Of a stretch of 64,000 nt of DNA, positions 17,237 to 26,016 are shown piece after piece (within the stretch, counting starts at the first letter, position 1; every line of letters starts with the position of its first letter). Origin of the DNA: Halosolutus amylolyticus (GTDB lineage Archaea; Halobacteriota; Halobacteria; Halobacteriales; Natrialbaceae); contig NZ_JALIQP010000006.1 in NCBI RefSeq assembly GCF_023566055.1, positions 1 through 64,000 of the forward strand, read 5' to 3'. Below the pieces are notes generated by a model. It was not told the DNA's origin. It searched no databases and worked only from the letters and a program-made list of their open reading frames with translations. The translations under genes were made by a program, and so were the position numbers.

Positions 17237-18082
17237 TCAGGTATCGGAGCCGGATTCGGGCTCGCCGTGGGTTACGCCCTCACGTTCCTCCGCCTGCCGC
17301 CGTCGAAGCGCCGCCCGCGCGTTGCTCGCGTCGTAGCCGAAGAAGACGTCCGTCCCGTACGCCTCGGCGACCTCGGTGGCGTGGATCAGGTTGTCCACGT
17401 CGACGTCGACCGCGTAGAGTTCGACGTCGAACGGCGTCTCGAGCGCGCTCTCGAACCCTCGCGCGATCGTCTCCAGCCAGTAGGTCGTCTCGTAGGCCAT
17501 GTCGTAGAGGGGAACGACGAACTCGTCGACGTACTCCTCGAGCGCCGCGAGGTCGATGCCGGCGCGCTCGTAGAGGTGGCCGGGGTAGGGGTCCGGATAG
17601 AGCGTCATGTACACCGTTCCGGGGATGCGATCGGCCGCGTCTGCGACGAACTCGGTGATGACGCTCGCGCGCCACTCGAACCGATCGTCGTACTCGCTGT
17701 TCTCGAAGGACTGTTCACAGACGCCACAGCGACAGTACTCCGCCCGCGGGAACCCGATGTCGTCGAGGCGGACGTCCTCGTTCGCCGCGACGCAGTCGTC
17801 GATGATCTCGAACAGTCCCTCGCGGTAGTCCTCGCGGGACGGGCAGATGTACGCCCAGTCGAAGTACTGCCGATCGCGCGTGGCCGGCCGGCCCATGTCG
17901 TCGACCGCGACGAGCGACGGGTCGGCGTCCGCGGCGGCGTTGTCGCCGAAACAGGAGACCATGTTCACGCCGTTCTCGATCGGGTCTGCGGACCGGCCGG
18001 TGACGTCTTTGACCTCGTAGAACCCGCGATCGAACTCCGGCCACAGTACTTCTTCCGCGTTCCGCGTGACGACGCCGTACAT
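17237..18082 (-). CDS. TIM-barrel glycoside-hydrolase-like protein
   Basis: A 281-residue soluble protein. The order FDWAYICPSREDYREGLFEI, then VRLDDIGFPRAEYCRCGVC, then YMTLYPDPYPGHLYERAGID and VPLYDMAYETTYW resembles putative GHL-type TIM-barrel glycosidases, in which a D-x-I-x-F/Y-P strand is followed by a CxCxxC site that may bind metal. There is no signal peptide. The start at 18082 is preferred because the residues before it are not conserved-looking. It lies downstream of a 36-residue membrane protein gene on the same strand. Substrate and activity are unknown. Confidence 0.7.
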   Translation of the reverse strand: MYGVVTRNAEEVLWPEFDRGFYEVKDVTGRSADPIENGVNMVSCFGDNAAADADPSLVAVDDMGRPATRDRQYFDWAYICPSREDYREGLFEIIDDCVAANEDVRLDDIGFPRAEYCRCGVCEQSFENSEYDDRFEWRASVITEFVADAADRIPGTVYMTLYPDPYPGHLYERAGIDLAALEEYVDEFVVPLYDMAYETTYWLETIARGFESALETPFDVELYAVDVDVDNLIHATEVAEAYGTDVFFGYDASNARAALRRRQAEEREGVTHGEPESGSDT

Positions 18083-18204
18083 ACCGTGGCGGTACGGCGC
18101 CGCGCGGGAAAGCCGTTCGGAATCGAACGGTTCCTGGTGGTTCGCTGTCCGGAGATGTACCGCAGTGCGCTGGCGAACCCCCACTACACCTCCTCGACGG
18201 TACC

Positions 18205-18315
18205 CTATTCAACCGGGTTGTACTCGACGTCGACCTCTGAGGAGCCGCCGGCGACGACTTTGTAGAGGACGGCGATGACGAACAGGGCGATCAGGATCTT
18301 GAATGTCCGGGACAT
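18205..18315 (-). CDS. small single-pass membrane protein (36 residues)
   Basis: The reading frame encodes MSRTFKILIALFVIAVLY, then KVVAGGSSEVDVEYNPVE: one N-terminal transmembrane helix with a positive N-terminal edge and a short acidic tail. Composition and length fit small haloarchaeal membrane proteins. AT-rich sequence upstream (around 18330-18345) could hold a promoter. It lies between pyrI and the TIM-barrel gene, all on the minus strand, and could be part of either transcript. Longer in-frame starts upstream give non-protein-like sequence. The function is unknown. Confidence 0.6.
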   Translation of the reverse strand: MSRTFKILIALFVIAVLYKVVAGGSSEVDVEYNPVE

Positions 18316-18389
18316 GTGCACGTAGATAGTTGGGCGGCGAACACTTAGAGATTCTGGATACTCCCTCGCGGACGAACGCGCCTGACCGG

Positions 18390-18878
18390 TCAGGTATCGA
18401 TCAGCGACGCGATATCCTCCCGGACGATCGTCTCGCAGTAGGTACACCTGACGCCGTCGTCGAGCACCTCGAACCGGGAGGTAACCGGTTCGCCGGCGGT
18501 GGTGATACAGCCCGGGTTCGGACAGGAGAGGACGCCAGTGACGACGTCCGGCCGTTCGACGCGATGTTTCTCGATCACCTCGTAGTCGCGGACGATGTTG
18601 ATCGTCGCGTCCGGCGCGATCAACGAGAGGACGTCGACCTCGTCCTGGCTCAACTCCCGCCCCTCGACCTTGACGATGTCCTTGCGCGCGAGTCGATCGG
18701 AGGGGACGTTCATCCCGACCGACACCTCCTCGCCCTCGCTCCCGTCGATGCCGAGGATCGCGAGGACGTTCAGGGCCTGGCCACCTCGGACGTGATCGAT
18801 GACGGTCCCGTTGCGGATCTTGCTGACCCGAAGTTCGTGGTCGTCGGCGTCGTCGTGGTGGTCGTGGTCGTCACTCAT
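18390..18878 (-). CDS. pyrI: aspartate carbamoyltransferase regulatory subunit
   Basis: A 162-residue regulatory chain of ATCase, which binds nucleotide effectors and joins the catalytic trimers. After a His/Asp-rich N-terminus, [21 protein letters not shown] is the allosteric-domain start. The C-terminal zinc site is CPNPGC plus CTYC. The gene follows pyrB with an 8-nt overlap, the usual archaeal pyrB-pyrI order. The ATG at 18878 has a purine-rich ribosome-binding stretch at a suitable distance inside the end of pyrB; an ATG 6 nt upstream is the alternative. Confidence 0.95.
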   Translation of the reverse strand: MSDDHDHHDDADDHELRVSKIRNGTVIDHVRGGQALNVLAILGIDGSEGEEVSVGMNVPSDRLARKDIVKVEGRELSQDEVDVLSLIAPDATINIVRDYEVIEKHRVERPDVVTGVLSCPNPGCITTAGEPVTSRFEVLDDGVRCTYCETIVREDIASLIDT

Positions 18879-19800
18879 CGCCATCACCCCCCTCGCGCAA
18901 CAGGAGATCGAGCAGCGCCATCCGGACCGGGACGCCGTTGTGCGCCTGCTCGAAGTAGGCCGCGTGGTCGGTCTCGTCGACTTCCGGAGCGATCTCGTCG
19001 ACGCGAGGAAGCGGGTGCATCACCGTCAGGTCGTCGCTCGCGGCCTCGAGCGTGTCCACGTCGATCTGATACTCGCCGGCCACCTGCTGGTACTCGTTCT
19101 CGTCGGGGAACCGCTCGCGCTGGATCCGGGTGACGTAGAGCACGTCCAGCGACGGGAGCACCTCGTCGATCGCCTCGTGTTCGCGGACCTGGGCGCCCTC
19201 CTGCTGATGGAGGTCGTAGACGACTTCCCGGGGAAGTTGCAGGCTCTCCGGGCTGATGAAGTGCTGGCGCGCGTCGAAGTTCGACAGCGCGTACGCGAGC
19301 GAGTGGACGGTTCGTCCGTACTTCAGGTCGCCCATGATGCCGATCGTCAGGTCGTCCAGTCCCGCGTTCTCCCGGATCGTGTACAGATCCAGCATCGTCT
19401 GGGTCGGGTGGTGACCGGCCCCGTCGCCGGCGTTGAGCAAGGGGACGTCGACGAACTCGCTGGCCATCGCCGGCGCACCCTGCTTGGGGTGGCGCAGGAC
19501 GAGCGCGTCGGTGTACCCCTCGATGACCCGCACCGTGTCGGCGAGCGTTTCCCCCTTCTTGACGCTCGAGGACTCCACCGAACCCATGTCGACCACGTCG
19601 CCGCCGAGGCGTTTCATCGCGGTCTCGAAGCTCATCTTCGTCCGCGTGCTGGGCTCGAAAAAGAGCAACCCGAGCAGTTTGTCCGCGTGGCGGTCGGCGA
19701 CGGCCGACGGATCGGCGTCGATCTCGGCCGCGTAGTCGAGGACCCGCTCGATGTCCGCCCGCGAGAGTTGTTTGCTCGTGATGAGGTGATCGTGGCGCAT
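18871..19800 (-). CDS. pyrB: aspartate carbamoyltransferase catalytic subunit
   Basis: A 309-residue enzyme that joins carbamoyl phosphate and aspartate in the first committed step of pyrimidine synthesis. Key motifs are [16 protein letters not shown] (carbamoyl-phosphate loop), [21 protein letters not shown] and the late [10 protein letters not shown]. The length matches the family. An in-frame GTG at 19845 exists, but ATG 19800 gives the family start and leaves a leader of about 35 nt after the TATA box at 19857-19868. It overlaps pyrI at its 3' end, so both subunits come from one mRNA. Confidence 0.96.
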   Translation of the reverse strand: MRHDHLITSKQLSRADIERVLDYAAEIDADPSAVADRHADKLLGLLFFEPSTRTKMSFETAMKRLGGDVVDMGSVESSSVKKGETLADTVRVIEGYTDALVLRHPKQGAPAMASEFVDVPLLNAGDGAGHHPTQTMLDLYTIRENAGLDDLTIGIMGDLKYGRTVHSLAYALSNFDARQHFISPESLQLPREVVYDLHQQEGAQVREHEAIDEVLPSLDVLYVTRIQRERFPDENEYQQVAGEYQIDVDTLEAASDDLTVMHPLPRVDEIAPEVDETDHAAYFEQAHNGVPVRMALLDLLLREGGDGDE

Positions 19801-19856
19801 TCGTTCGTGTACGCTCCTGCCGCCCCCTTCAATCTCTCCATTCACGATCGGCGCCC

Positions 19857-19868
19857 GTGGATTTATAA
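19857..19868 (-). promoter_or_regulatory. TATA box for pyrBI
   Basis: The minus strand reads CACTTATAAATCC, a strong haloarchaeal TATA box. Transcription would start near 19836, giving pyrB a short leader that contains an AGGAG-like ribosome-binding stretch. Confidence 0.6.
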
Positions 19869-20014
19869 GTGAAGGCGGGCCAAATCACCGGTAGACGGCG
19901 AACGGAGGACGAACGGGTTCGGATCGTCGACCGGTCCGGAGCGCCGTCGGCGGGTTGACAACCGAACACAAGGCAAAGAGTTATACAGACACTACAGCAA
20001 TTGGTCACAATCGT

Positions 20015-20641
20015 ATGGTGGGTCGGCTGGAAACGGGAATCGACGTGCTGGATCGGAAGCTCGACGGGGGTCTCCCACCGGGCTGCATCGTCGCCTACAC
20101 TGCCAACGCGGACAGCCAGTCGGAGCTGCTCCTCTACGAGCTGACCGCCGCCCGCGGCACACTGTATCTCACGACCGAGCGGTCGGACGACGCCGTCCGG
20201 CACGCTATCGAGACCTCGCCGTCGGAGGTCGGCAGTCCGACGGTCAGACACGTCACCAGCGACTCGCCGCTCGAGGAGGCGACGCGACTCATCAGCGCGC
20301 TCCCGGACGGCGCGAACCTCATCATCGACACGATGGACGTGCTCGAACGAACCGACACCGACGAGTACGTCGCCTTTCTCAACGATCTCAAAACCCAGAT
20401 GCTCGAGACCAACAGCATCGCGGTGTTACACTGCCTGAAAGGCGACGCCGAGCCCGACAACCGGGCACGGACCCACCACGCCGCCGACGCCGTCTTCGAC
20501 CTGCGGACCGAAATCTCCGGCACCGAACTCGAGAACCACCTCACGGTTCCCAAGTTCCGCGGCGGCGATCAGCCGGTCGAGGCGATCAAACTCGAACTGG
20601 TCGAGGAAGTGGCGATCGACACGAGCCGCGACATCGCGTGA
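20015..20641 (+). CDS. KaiC/RadA-like RecA-fold protein with degenerate Walker A
   Basis: A 208-residue RecA-superfamily protein. It starts MVGRLETGIDVLDRKLDGG, the standard KaiC-like opening, and keeps a Walker B-like LIIDTMDVLE. The P-loop is replaced by PPGCIVAYTANADSQSE, without GxGK(T/S), so ATP hydrolysis is unlikely. Haloarchaea have several such RAD55/HTR-like proteins of unclear role. ATG 20015 lies about 30 nt after a TATA box (AGTTATACAG, about 19979-19988); an in-frame start 60 nt upstream would lie before the predicted transcript. It is a single gene. Confidence 0.8.
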   Translation: MVGRLETGIDVLDRKLDGGLPPGCIVAYTANADSQSELLLYELTAARGTLYLTTERSDDAVRHAIETSPSEVGSPTVRHVTSDSPLEEATRLISALPDGANLIIDTMDVLERTDTDEYVAFLNDLKTQMLETNSIAVLHCLKGDAEPDNRARTHHAADAVFDLRTEISGTELENHLTVPKFRGGDQPVEAIKLELVEEVAIDTSRDIA

Positions 20642-21033
20642 CCCGCGCTCAGTTCGGCTCTCGACCTCCTGCTCCGGCGTCGTAGACGGCGTCACTGCGG
20701 CTGTCCGTTCCGTGATCGTCGACGTTCGCAGGATATACGAGACGAGCACCGCGGGCGGGGTAAATAGTTGTCGCGTGTCCGCAAACGGCGCGATACCGCC
20801 GATCGAGAGCGCGAGATACCCGCACCGAACGCGATCGAAGCCCGGCGATCGCGACCCGGTTGCCGTCGAGCAGGAGCCACCGTTCGAGCCTGTAGGGGTA
20901 CGGACTCCGAGGATGGGGTCGTTGCCTCGTCGCTCGTCGAATCGCCCGTCGTGATCTCGCGGGCCGTACGGTCTCCCGAGCGAAAAATCCGAGCCGCACA
21001 CGTTCGTGGTCGAGTCGACGAGCGCAGGCGACG
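20642..21033. other. gene-free interval of 392 bp between convergent genes
   Basis: This lies between the 3' ends of the KaiC-like gene and the FKBP gene. Open frames are present on both strands but are Arg/Ser-rich, lack recognisable domains and have no convincing promoter. I see no hairpin repeat or RNA gene here. Confidence 0.5.
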
Positions 21034-21999
21034 CTACTCTTCCGCGCCTTCGAGTTCCTCGACGATCTCGTCGGCGTCGACGTCGGCGTCCTCGAGAGCC
21101 TCCTCGATGTCGCCGCCGCCCATGCCGCCCATACCGCCCATCATGCCGCCCATACCCATGCCGCCCATGCCGTCGATGACCTCCTGGACGATGACGCGAT
21201 CGACGCCGACCTTGTCGATGACGTCCTGGCCGATCTGCTGTTTGCCCATCATCCACTGCTGGTTCATCGTCATCTGGGGCGTGGCCTCGAGGTAGAGCGT
21301 CTCCTTCTCGACGGTTTCGGTCTCGAACTCGGGTTCGGCGTCCTCCTCTTCGTCCTCGTCGGGTTCGACGGGAACCTCCTCCTCGACCTCGTCCGTCTCG
21401 ATCCAGAGGTCGGGTTCGAAGCCGAGGTACATCTCGAACAGGCCGGCGGCCTGCTGTTCGCGGTCGTCGACTGCGTCGACGATCGTGTACTCGTACTCGA
21501 CGTCCTCGCCTGCCAGCGGGTGGTTGAAGTCGACGCGCGCACGGCCGCCGATGATCGTGCTGATGTAGCCCTGCTGGCCGTCGACGGTCACGTTCGCGCC
21601 GGGGTAGCGATCGTCCTCGTCGATCTTCTCGGCGCTGACGGTCTGGACGTCGTCGGGATCGTACTCGCCGAAGGCGTCCACGGCGTCGATCGTCACGGTG
21701 CCGGAGTCGCCGGCCTCGCTTCCGACGACGGCGTCTTCGACGTCTTCGAAGATGTGGCCCTCACCCAGAACGATGGTTCGGGGTTTGAACTCCTGGCCCT
21801 GGTCGTCGACGCCCTCTTCTTCGGCCACCTCGGGGTCGGTCGTGTCGACCAGCTGGTCGCCGTCCGCGGTGTAGGCGGTGTACTCGATCTCGACGAAGTC
21901 GCCCTCCTGGAGCCCCGCGGCGTCCTCGGTGGCGTCTTCTTCGTCCGTTGCAGCGTCATCGGCCTGCTCCTCGAGCTCGGCCTCCTGATCCTCGGTCAT
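21034..21999 (-). CDS. FKBP/SlyD-type peptidyl-prolyl cis-trans isomerase
   Basis: A 321-residue haloarchaeal FKBP. After an acidic N-terminus, residues ~30-185 hold the FKBP fold with the inserted IF chaperone flap: GDFVEIEYTAYTADGDQLVDTT, IVLGEGHIFEDVEDAVVGSEAGD, then DFNHPLAGEDVEYEYTI. A charged linker and a C-terminal domain follow, ending in a Met/Gly-rich stretch (GGMGMGGMMGGMGGMGGG) before an acidic tail. It speeds proline isomerisation and probably has chaperone activity in the cytoplasm. The start at 21999 lies about 26 nt from a TATA box, so it is leaderless. It is divergent from the CYTH gene. Confidence 0.93.
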   Translation of the reverse strand: MTEDQEAELEEQADDAATDEEDATEDAAGLQEGDFVEIEYTAYTADGDQLVDTTDPEVAEEEGVDDQGQEFKPRTIVLGEGHIFEDVEDAVVGSEAGDSGTVTIDAVDAFGEYDPDDVQTVSAEKIDEDDRYPGANVTVDGQQGYISTIIGGRARVDFNHPLAGEDVEYEYTIVDAVDDREQQAAGLFEMYLGFEPDLWIETDEVEEEVPVEPDEDEEEDAEPEFETETVEKETLYLEATPQMTMNQQWMMGKQQIGQDVIDKVGVDRVIVQEVIDGMGGMGMGGMMGGMGGMGGGDIEEALEDADVDADEIVEELEGAEE

Positions 22000-22019
22000 A
22001 CGTTGTACGTCCCGCCGTC

Positions 22020-22066
22020 TACATTTAAGGAACACGTTTTCCCCCGGGAACGACCGATACTTACGA
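22020..22066. promoter_or_regulatory. divergent promoters of the FKBP and CYTH genes
   Basis: On the minus strand CCTTAAATG (22022-22030) lies about 26 nt before the FKBP start. On the plus strand ATACTTACG (about 22056-22064) lies about 27 nt before the CYTH start. Both arrangements predict leaderless mRNAs, back to back within 88 bp. Confidence 0.55.
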
Positions 22067-22087
22067 TCGGTGCCCGTGGAACCGGGT

Positions 22088-22630
22088 ATGTACGAGGTGG
22101 AAGTGAAGGTGCCGGCCGATCTCGAGCGCGTGCGGGCCAGACTCGACGAGATCGGGGCGACGCCGACGGGGGCCGTCGTGCAGGAAGACACCTACTACGA
22201 CGCGCCCCATCGATCGTTCCCGGAGACCGACGAGGCGCTGCGGATCCGCGAGGAGCGGCCCGGCGACGGCCCGAACGAGACCCGCGTCACCTACAAGGGA
22301 CCCCTCGTCGACGACGAGTCCAAGACTCGCGAGGAGGTCGAGACGGCGATCGGGAACGGCGGGAAAATGGACGCGGTGCTCTCGAACCTCGGCTTCGAGC
22401 CGGCCGCGACCGTCCGGAAGGAGCGCGAGCGATTCGCGCTCGAGGAGTACACGATCACGCTGGACGCGGTGGACGAGGTGGGAGAGTACGTCGAAGTCGA
22501 GACGGAGGTCGAACACGAAGACGAACTCGAGTCGGCCCGCGAGGGGGCCTACGAAATCCTCGAACGGCTGGATCTCGATCCCGACGACCAGCTTCGAACC
22601 TCGTACCTGGGACTCCTGCTCGAGGGCTGA
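22088..22630 (+). CDS. CYTH-domain protein (class IV adenylate cyclase/triphosphatase-like)
   Basis: A 180-residue soluble protein. The N-terminal YEVEVKV strand supplies the E-x-E metal-binding motif of the CYTH (triphosphate tunnel) fold. Later strands carry QEDTYYDAP, ALRIREE and TRVTYKGP, and the glutamate-rich YVEVETEVEH closes the tunnel. Members hydrolyse inorganic triphosphate or thiamine triphosphate, or make cAMP; archaeal members are mostly triphosphatases or unassigned. The ATG at 22088 places the ExE motif at the N-terminus as expected. MAT begins 90 nt downstream with its own TATA box; MAT releases triphosphate, so the neighbour could be meaningful. Confidence 0.88.
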   Translation: MYEVEVKVPADLERVRARLDEIGATPTGAVVQEDTYYDAPHRSFPETDEALRIREERPGDGPNETRVTYKGPLVDDESKTREEVETAIGNGGKMDAVLSNLGFEPAATVRKERERFALEEYTITLDAVDEVGEYVEVETEVEHEDELESAREGAYEILERLDLDPDDQLRTSYLGLLLEG

Positions 22631-22719
22631 TCCGCCGCCGTGGCGCATAACCCTCACGTATTTTCGGCGCGCAGGTGCTTTCCGCAAGTTATAGAACGGC
22701 GACGGGTCTACGACCACCA

Positions 22720-23925
22720 ATGAGCGAGCGGAACATCCGGGTCGAACCGATCGACCGGCAGGCAGTAGAGGACCAGGAGGTCGAAATCGTCGAGCGAAAG
22801 GGGATCGGACACCCCGACTCCATCTGTGACGGGGTCGCCGAGAGCGTCGCCAGGGCGCTCGCGAGCGAGTATCTCGACCGCGTCGGCGAAGTGCTACACT
22901 TCAACACCGACGAGACCCAACTCGTCGCGGGGGAGGCCGCGCCCGCGTTCGGCGGCGGCGAGGTCGTCGACCCGATCTACCTGCTGATCGTCGGCCGCGC
23001 CACCAAACACTACGAGGGCCAGACGATCCCGACCGAGACCATCGCGCTCCGGGCCGCTCGCCAGTATCTCGAGGAGACGATTCCGCAACTCGAGGTCGGC
23101 GAGGACATCGTCGTCGACGTCAAACTCGGCGAGGGGAGCGGCGATCTGCAGGAGGTTTTCGGCGAGGACGAGGTAAGCGTCCCGATGGCCAACGACACGA
23201 GTTTCGGTGTCGGCCACGCGCCGCTAACCGAGACCGAGCGGATCGTCCTCGAGGCAGAACGGCGACTCAACGGCGAGTTCGCCGAGGAGAACCCCTATCT
23301 CGGCCCGGACGTGAAACTCATGGGCAAACGCGAGGGCGATCGGATCGACGTCACGGTCGCCGCGGCGATGGTCGACGAGTACGTCGCCGACCTCGACGCG
23401 TACGTCGACGCCGTCGAATCCGTCCGGGAGTTCGTCGCCGACGTCGCGACCGAACACACCGATCGCGAGGTCGAGGTCCACGTCAACACGGCGGACGACT
23501 ACGAGGAGGGGTCGATCTACCTCACCGTCACCGGCACCTCCGCCGAACAGGGTGACGACGGCTCCGTCGGCCGAGGTAACCGGGCGAACGGACTCATCAC
23601 GCCCAACCGATCGATGTCGATGGAAGCCACCAGCGGCAAGAATCCCGTGAATCACATCGGGAAGATCTACAACCTCCTCTCGACTCAGATCGCCGAGGAA
23701 GTCGTCGCGGAGGTCGACGGCATCCGCGACCTCCGCGTCCGCCTGCTCTCCCAGATCGGCCGCCCGATCGACCAGCCACACGTCGCCGACGTCCACGTCG
23801 TCACCGACGACGGCGTCGCCCTCTCGGACGTCGAGAGCGAGATCGAGGCGATCGTCGATCGCGAACTGGCCGACGTCACGGGGATCACACGCCGCGTGAT
23901 CGACGGCGAACTCACGACGTTCTGA
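22720..23925 (+). CDS. mat: archaeal-type S-adenosylmethionine synthetase (MAT)
   Basis: A 401-residue enzyme that makes S-adenosylmethionine from methionine and ATP, in the archaeal family (distinct from bacterial MetK). Motifs include [61 protein letters not shown] and [18 protein letters not shown] 22720 follows a TATA box (AAGTTATAGAAC, about 22686-22697). The stop codon TGA (23923-23925) lies inside the first bases of an 88-bp palindromic element. Confidence 0.96.
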   Translation: MSERNIRVEPIDRQAVEDQEVEIVERKGIGHPDSICDGVAESVARALASEYLDRVGEVLHFNTDETQLVAGEAAPAFGGGEVVDPIYLLIVGRATKHYEGQTIPTETIALRAARQYLEETIPQLEVGEDIVVDVKLGEGSGDLQEVFGEDEVSVPMANDTSFGVGHAPLTETERIVLEAERRLNGEFAEENPYLGPDVKLMGKREGDRIDVTVAAAMVDEYVADLDAYVDAVESVREFVADVATEHTDREVEVHVNTADDYEEGSIYLTVTGTSAEQGDDGSVGRGNRANGLITPNRSMSMEATSGKNPVNHIGKIYNLLSTQIAEEVVAEVDGIRDLRVRLLSQIGRPIDQPHVADVHVVTDDGVALSDVESEIEAIVDRELADVTGITRRVIDGELTTF

Positions 23926-24009
23926 TCCGGATTGCTGTACCGATGTACCGGCGCAACCGCCGCCCGGATCGCGGTTGCGCCGGAACTGACGTACAGTAAA
24001 CCGTATGAG
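23922..24009 (+). repeat. 88-bp palindromic element, copy 1, at the MAT stop codon
   Basis: The central 13-bp arms CCGGCGCAACCGC and GCGGTTGCGCCGG surround a 10-nt loop, and outer arms also pair imperfectly (GGATTGCTGTA near 23929 with TACAGTAAACC near 23992). The element begins CTGAT, whose TGA is the MAT stop codon. An 88-bp copy with 5 differences occurs at 43013-43100, likewise placed at the vapC stop. It could act as a terminator or mRNA 3' stabiliser, or be a REP-like mobile repeat. Confidence 0.85.
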
Positions 24010-24054
24010 CGATCGAGCCGAGGTCCGGTCGGCCCGACGCATCGGCTCCTGTCC

Positions 24055-24138
24055 TATAGTAGCCACTGAAAGTCAATGCACACCTGATCGCGGGACAGCT
24101 TTGCGATCAGTGTGTAACTCGTTTCAGTGGCTACAATA
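24055..24138 (+). mobile_element. MITE-like hairpin element, copy 1
   Basis: An 84-bp palindromic element. The terminal inverted repeats read GTAGCCACTGAAA and TTTCAGTGGCTAC, and inner arms CTGATCGC / GCGATCAG allow one long hairpin. It shares 79 of 84 positions with the copy at 49750-49833 and is related to a diverged inverted copy at 39987-40069. It has no coding capacity, so it probably moved with a transposase encoded elsewhere. Confidence 0.8.
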
Positions 24139-24231
24139 ACGATCGACCGACGCAAGCCGTCAGCACTCGGCCGCTTGCCACGTAATGCTACAGACTCAAC
24201 GAGATAGGAGTGGTAGCGAAACCGATGATCG

Positions 24232-24561
24232 ATGATCAACGACATGCTCACTATCATCGCGAACGACTATCGTCGCTGCACGTTGATCGCTCTCCTGGAC
24301 CGGGCCTCCCGGACGGAAGAGACCACTCGCCTTCCGGACGACGTCGCTATCGGCGGGACGAGCCCCGGCGCTCGACTCGTCGAATTACGTCACTGCCACC
24401 TCCCTATGCTGGCCGAGAGCGACCTGATCGAGTGGGATCGAGAGCACAACGAAATCGCAGCGGGGGACAGATTCGCCGACGTCGAACCGTTGCTCGAACT
24501 GTTTCTCGACCATCGCGAGGGGTTGCCCGACGAGTGGACCGTCGTTCCACCGCTCGAATAA
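24232..24561 (+). CDS. small winged-helix protein, DUF7344-like
   Basis: A 109-residue soluble protein. The pattern of an N-terminal RR..L.ALLDRA helix, then VELRHCHLPMLAESDLIEWDREHNEI (recognition helix and wing), matches the haloarchaeal DUF7344-type winged helix also seen at 2886-3233. It is probably a DNA-binding regulator. It stands about 95 nt after the MITE and 135 nt before the MFS transporter, co-directional with it, and could control that gene; this is inference. Confidence 0.72.
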   Translation: MINDMLTIIANDYRRCTLIALLDRASRTEETTRLPDDVAIGGTSPGARLVELRHCHLPMLAESDLIEWDREHNEIAAGDRFADVEPLLELFLDHREGLPDEWTVVPPLE

Positions 24562-24696
24562 TCGGGCGCTGACCCGTCGGCTTCGAGACGACGATCGGAC
24601 CCGTTCGCTCACCGGATTCGACAGAGCCATTAGGGTGCTCGCTGTGCTAGTCGAGTAGCGAGTTACGAATCGAAATATCCTCGAGAGCGATCGCCA

Positions 24697-25926
24697 GTGT
24701 CACGTCCCTCCGCCAGTTCGAACCGGACCGTCCTCGCCGTCGTCGCCAGCACCTTCTTCGTCGGCTTCGGGGGCGGCGTGATCTTCCCGATCCTCCCGAA
24801 TCTGGGCGAGGTACTGGGCATCTCGGCGTTCATGGTCGGACTCATCCTGAGCGCGAACCGCTTTACGCGGCTGGTGAGCAACGCGCCGGCGGGGGCGCTC
24901 GTCGATCGGGTCGGCACCCGGAAACCGTTCATCGCGGGGCTGGCGATCGAAGGCGTCGCGACGTTCGGTTACGTGGTCGCGATTCTCTCCTCGGTTCCCG
25001 AGGTCTGGTTCATGATCGCCCGGATCCTCTGGGGGCTGGGAAGCGCGCTCGTCTTCGCGACGGCCTACACGATCACCGCCGACGTGAGCGAGGCTGACTC
25101 GCGGGGGACGAGCATGGGCATCGTCCGGGCGGGGATCACGTTCGGCTTCCCCGCCGGTCTCGTCCTCGGCGGCGTCGTCAGCGACCTCTGGGGGAACGCC
25201 GAAGCGTTCGTCCTCGCGGCCGCGTTCGCGGGCCTCGCCAGCGTCGTCGCGTACCTGATCGTCCCGGAGACCCACGTCGAGGGCGAACAGGAGTCGGTCA
25301 AGCCCTGGGACGTCGAACGCAGCGTCCCGGCGCTGACGATCGGACTGGTCAACTTCGGACTCTACTTCGCCTATATCGGGGTCCTGTTCTCGACGCTCGT
25401 CCTCCTGCTGGGCGAGCGAGGGATCACGATATTCGGCCTCGACGCCCAGGGATCGTCAGGCATGCTGATGGCGGTGACGGTGCTCGCCGGCGCGGTGTTC
25501 ACCCTCGGCGGGGGTGTCCTGAGCGATTCGGTCGGCGCGCGCGTCCCCGTGATGCTCGGCTTCCTGGTGACCGCCTGTTTCGGGTTCGCGGTGCTCGCCG
25601 TCGGGTCGCGGTTCGAAACCCTCGTGATCGCCTGCGTCCTGATCGGCGCCGGCCAGGGCGGGGTCGGCGGCCCGCTGACGGCCCTGCTCGCCGACCTCAC
25701 GCCCGAGGATCGGATGGGACGGGCGATGGGGACGAACAACGTCCTCGGCGACGTCGGCGGAGGCCTCGGGCCGCTGGTCTCCCTGCCGTTCGCCGAGGCG
25801 TTCTCGTTCGAGGTGCTGTACGGGTTGAGCGCGATCGTCCCGCTCGCGGCTGGAGGAGTTCTCCTGTTGGGCATCTACAGTCACACTGGACGACTGAGTC
25901 CAACGGTAGAGGAATCTGCAACCTGA
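24697..25926 (+). CDS. MFS transporter (drug/metabolite efflux type)
   Basis: A 409-residue, 12-helix major facilitator. TM2-3 carries the MFS signature region NRFTRLVSNAPAGALVDRVGTRK, and the second half repeats it (GGGVLSDSVGARVPVMLG). The layout resembles DHA1-type exporters. The substrate is unknown. It starts with GTG at 24697, about 24 nt after AAATATCC (24674-24681). The small winged-helix gene lies directly upstream. Confidence 0.88.
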   Translation: MSRPSASSNRTVLAVVASTFFVGFGGGVIFPILPNLGEVLGISAFMVGLILSANRFTRLVSNAPAGALVDRVGTRKPFIAGLAIEGVATFGYVVAILSSVPEVWFMIARILWGLGSALVFATAYTITADVSEADSRGTSMGIVRAGITFGFPAGLVLGGVVSDLWGNAEAFVLAAAFAGLASVVAYLIVPETHVEGEQESVKPWDVERSVPALTIGLVNFGLYFAYIGVLFSTLVLLLGERGITIFGLDAQGSSGMLMAVTVLAGAVFTLGGGVLSDSVGARVPVMLGFLVTACFGFAVLAVGSRFETLVIACVLIGAGQGGVGGPLTALLADLTPEDRMGRAMGTNNVLGDVGGGLGPLVSLPFAEAFSFEVLYGLSAIVPLAAGGVLLLGIYSHTGRLSPTVEESAT

Positions 25927-26016
25927 GTCTTCGATCGCCTCACCTGCCGTCCACCGCCCGATCGCTGGGCCTCGTCCGACAACAACGCCTTTGACGAAAC
26001 GACGTGAGGTGACGGT

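Noticed and set aside
20712-21295. Open frames in the gap between the KaiC-like and FKBP genes
   Set aside because: They overlap the FKBP gene antisense, lack domains and show typical high-GC shadow composition.
22000-22191. N-terminal extension of the FKBP gene
   Set aside because: It would cross the TATA box at 22022-22030 and the divergent CYTH promoter. The sequence is not protein-like.
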